Shown here: in pieces, positions 63,127-64,000 of the stretch
How positions within the stretch are numbered: the first letter of the stretch is position 1
How the letters are laid out: each line of letters begins with the position of its first letter
From: Patagioenas fasciata
Taxonomy: Eukaryota > Chordata > Aves > Columbiformes > Columbidae
DNA: 64,000 nucleotides
Direction of reading: 5' to 3'
Assembly: GCF_037038585.1 (NCBI RefSeq)
Contig: NC_092521.1
Coordinates: forward strand, 72,840,898 to 72,904,897
Translations under genes and position numbers: made by a program
The notes under the pieces: generated by a model
The model's input: the letters and a program-made list of their open reading frames with translations, nothing else
Databases searched by the model: none
What the model was told of the DNA's origin: nothing

Positions 63127-64000
63127 CCCTGGAGATGAATTTCAAAGTAGTTTGAGCCTGAGTTAATATTTTTGCCGTTTCCTATTGTCTTCCCTATCTA
63201 TGTTGCAGAAACGATTTCCTGCCCAGTAATGTCTTGAAGTTTATGTGACCTTACATTAGACATCTAAGTCTGAAATGAGGTTTAGGTTTAGATTTGTTGT
63301 ATAGTCAGAGCATGTGAAGGAGAGGTCATCTCATCACAGGGTAGATTTCTATAATAAAGCATCATGTAGAGATCTCTCTCTTTTTTTTTTTTTTTTTTTT
63401 TTAATATACTGAAACTTGCATTGCACCTGTGGGAGAGAAGTTGAATCCCACACTATATCTGAAAGACACTGTCACTTTCTATTAAGCCCATTGTCAAGGA
63501 CAAACATGACAGAATAATTTCACCACCATGGATTTATTGATGGCATAGCTTCTTCCTCTTAGATTTCTCTCTTACTGTCTTAATTAAAAGCTAAATAGCT
63601 GTTTTTTCTTTGACTCCAGCTGTACAGACCCCTGTACATTTAATGTAATGACAGTTAATAACAAATTCCACAATATCAAAAGAAAAAAAAATAAAAAAAA
63701 GTGTCTGAACTTTTGTGGTAATTAGGAAAAAGGATATGTATGACTACCTGCATGAGGAATATGTTCATAGAGTATATATACTTCCTTTAAGTTTCCCTGG
63801 GGTATTTATCTATTTTTTTTAAAACATTCATAATTACTCTAAAATAATACTTGAAACACTAGGCTTGGCTGGCATGTTTCCAAAACTAAGACTGCTTAGA
63901 CTTAAAAGGATTTAGGGCGACACTATACAGCATTGTCATGAAATGAATAGAAAAAACCTATGTGGTCACATGTTTGTTTAAGATTTTTTCATTTAAATAC
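63127..64000. other. Unique DNA at the window end
   Basis: Nothing recognised; a T22 run lies at 63,381-63,402. Confidence 0.6.

Overview
This is a gene-poor, AT-rich stretch of bird nuclear DNA. The evidence for a bird is indirect but consistent: several CR1 LINEs with avian-type ORFs and 3' ends, a class II endogenous retrovirus (ERV), and a solo LTR that reads like the avian ERVL family. I found no host gene, rRNA, tRNA or CRISPR array that I can support. Outside the transposable elements the reading frames are short (at most about 120 codons) and show no recognisable domain.

Layout: 1-17.6 kb is unique AT-rich sequence. 17,619-23,743 is a complete LTR-to-LTR class II ERV on the minus strand, flanked by a 6-bp target-site duplication (TCATGT). 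Its LTRs differ by only two substitutions and one 1-nt indel. It has an initiator-tRNA-Met primer binding site, a truncated gag, a dUTPase-protease frame, a pol broken by one frameshift and one stop, a polypurine tract, and no env. A short CR1 lies at 24.7-25.0 kb and a 0.7-kb CR1 at 30.6-31.3 kb, both minus strand. A very old, diverged CR1-type fragment lies at about 32.8-33.5 kb (minus) and a CR1 tail at 37.7 kb (plus).

39.15-43.65 kb (plus) is an essentially full-length CR1 of about 4.5 kb, with its GC-rich 5' UTR, ORF1 (zinc knuckle, coiled coil, SGNH esterase) and ORF2 (AP endonuclease, reverse transcriptase), all disabled. 46.68-48.66 kb (minus) is a 2-kb older CR1. 48,851-50,359 is an ERVL-type solo LTR with a 5-bp GATTG target-site duplication, apparently split by a roughly 450-bp insert. 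52.1-52.54 kb is a long polypyrimidine microsatellite. The rest, to 64 kb, is unique AT-rich DNA with homopolymers and one more CR1 tail at 63.05-63.13 kb.

The most interesting object is the ERV. It has near-identical LTRs but a badly disabled interior, and a tandem duplication that copies the primer binding site together with the LTR edge. This suggests a young, non-autonomous, env-less lineage moved by helpers. I see no sign of a new host-encoded system.
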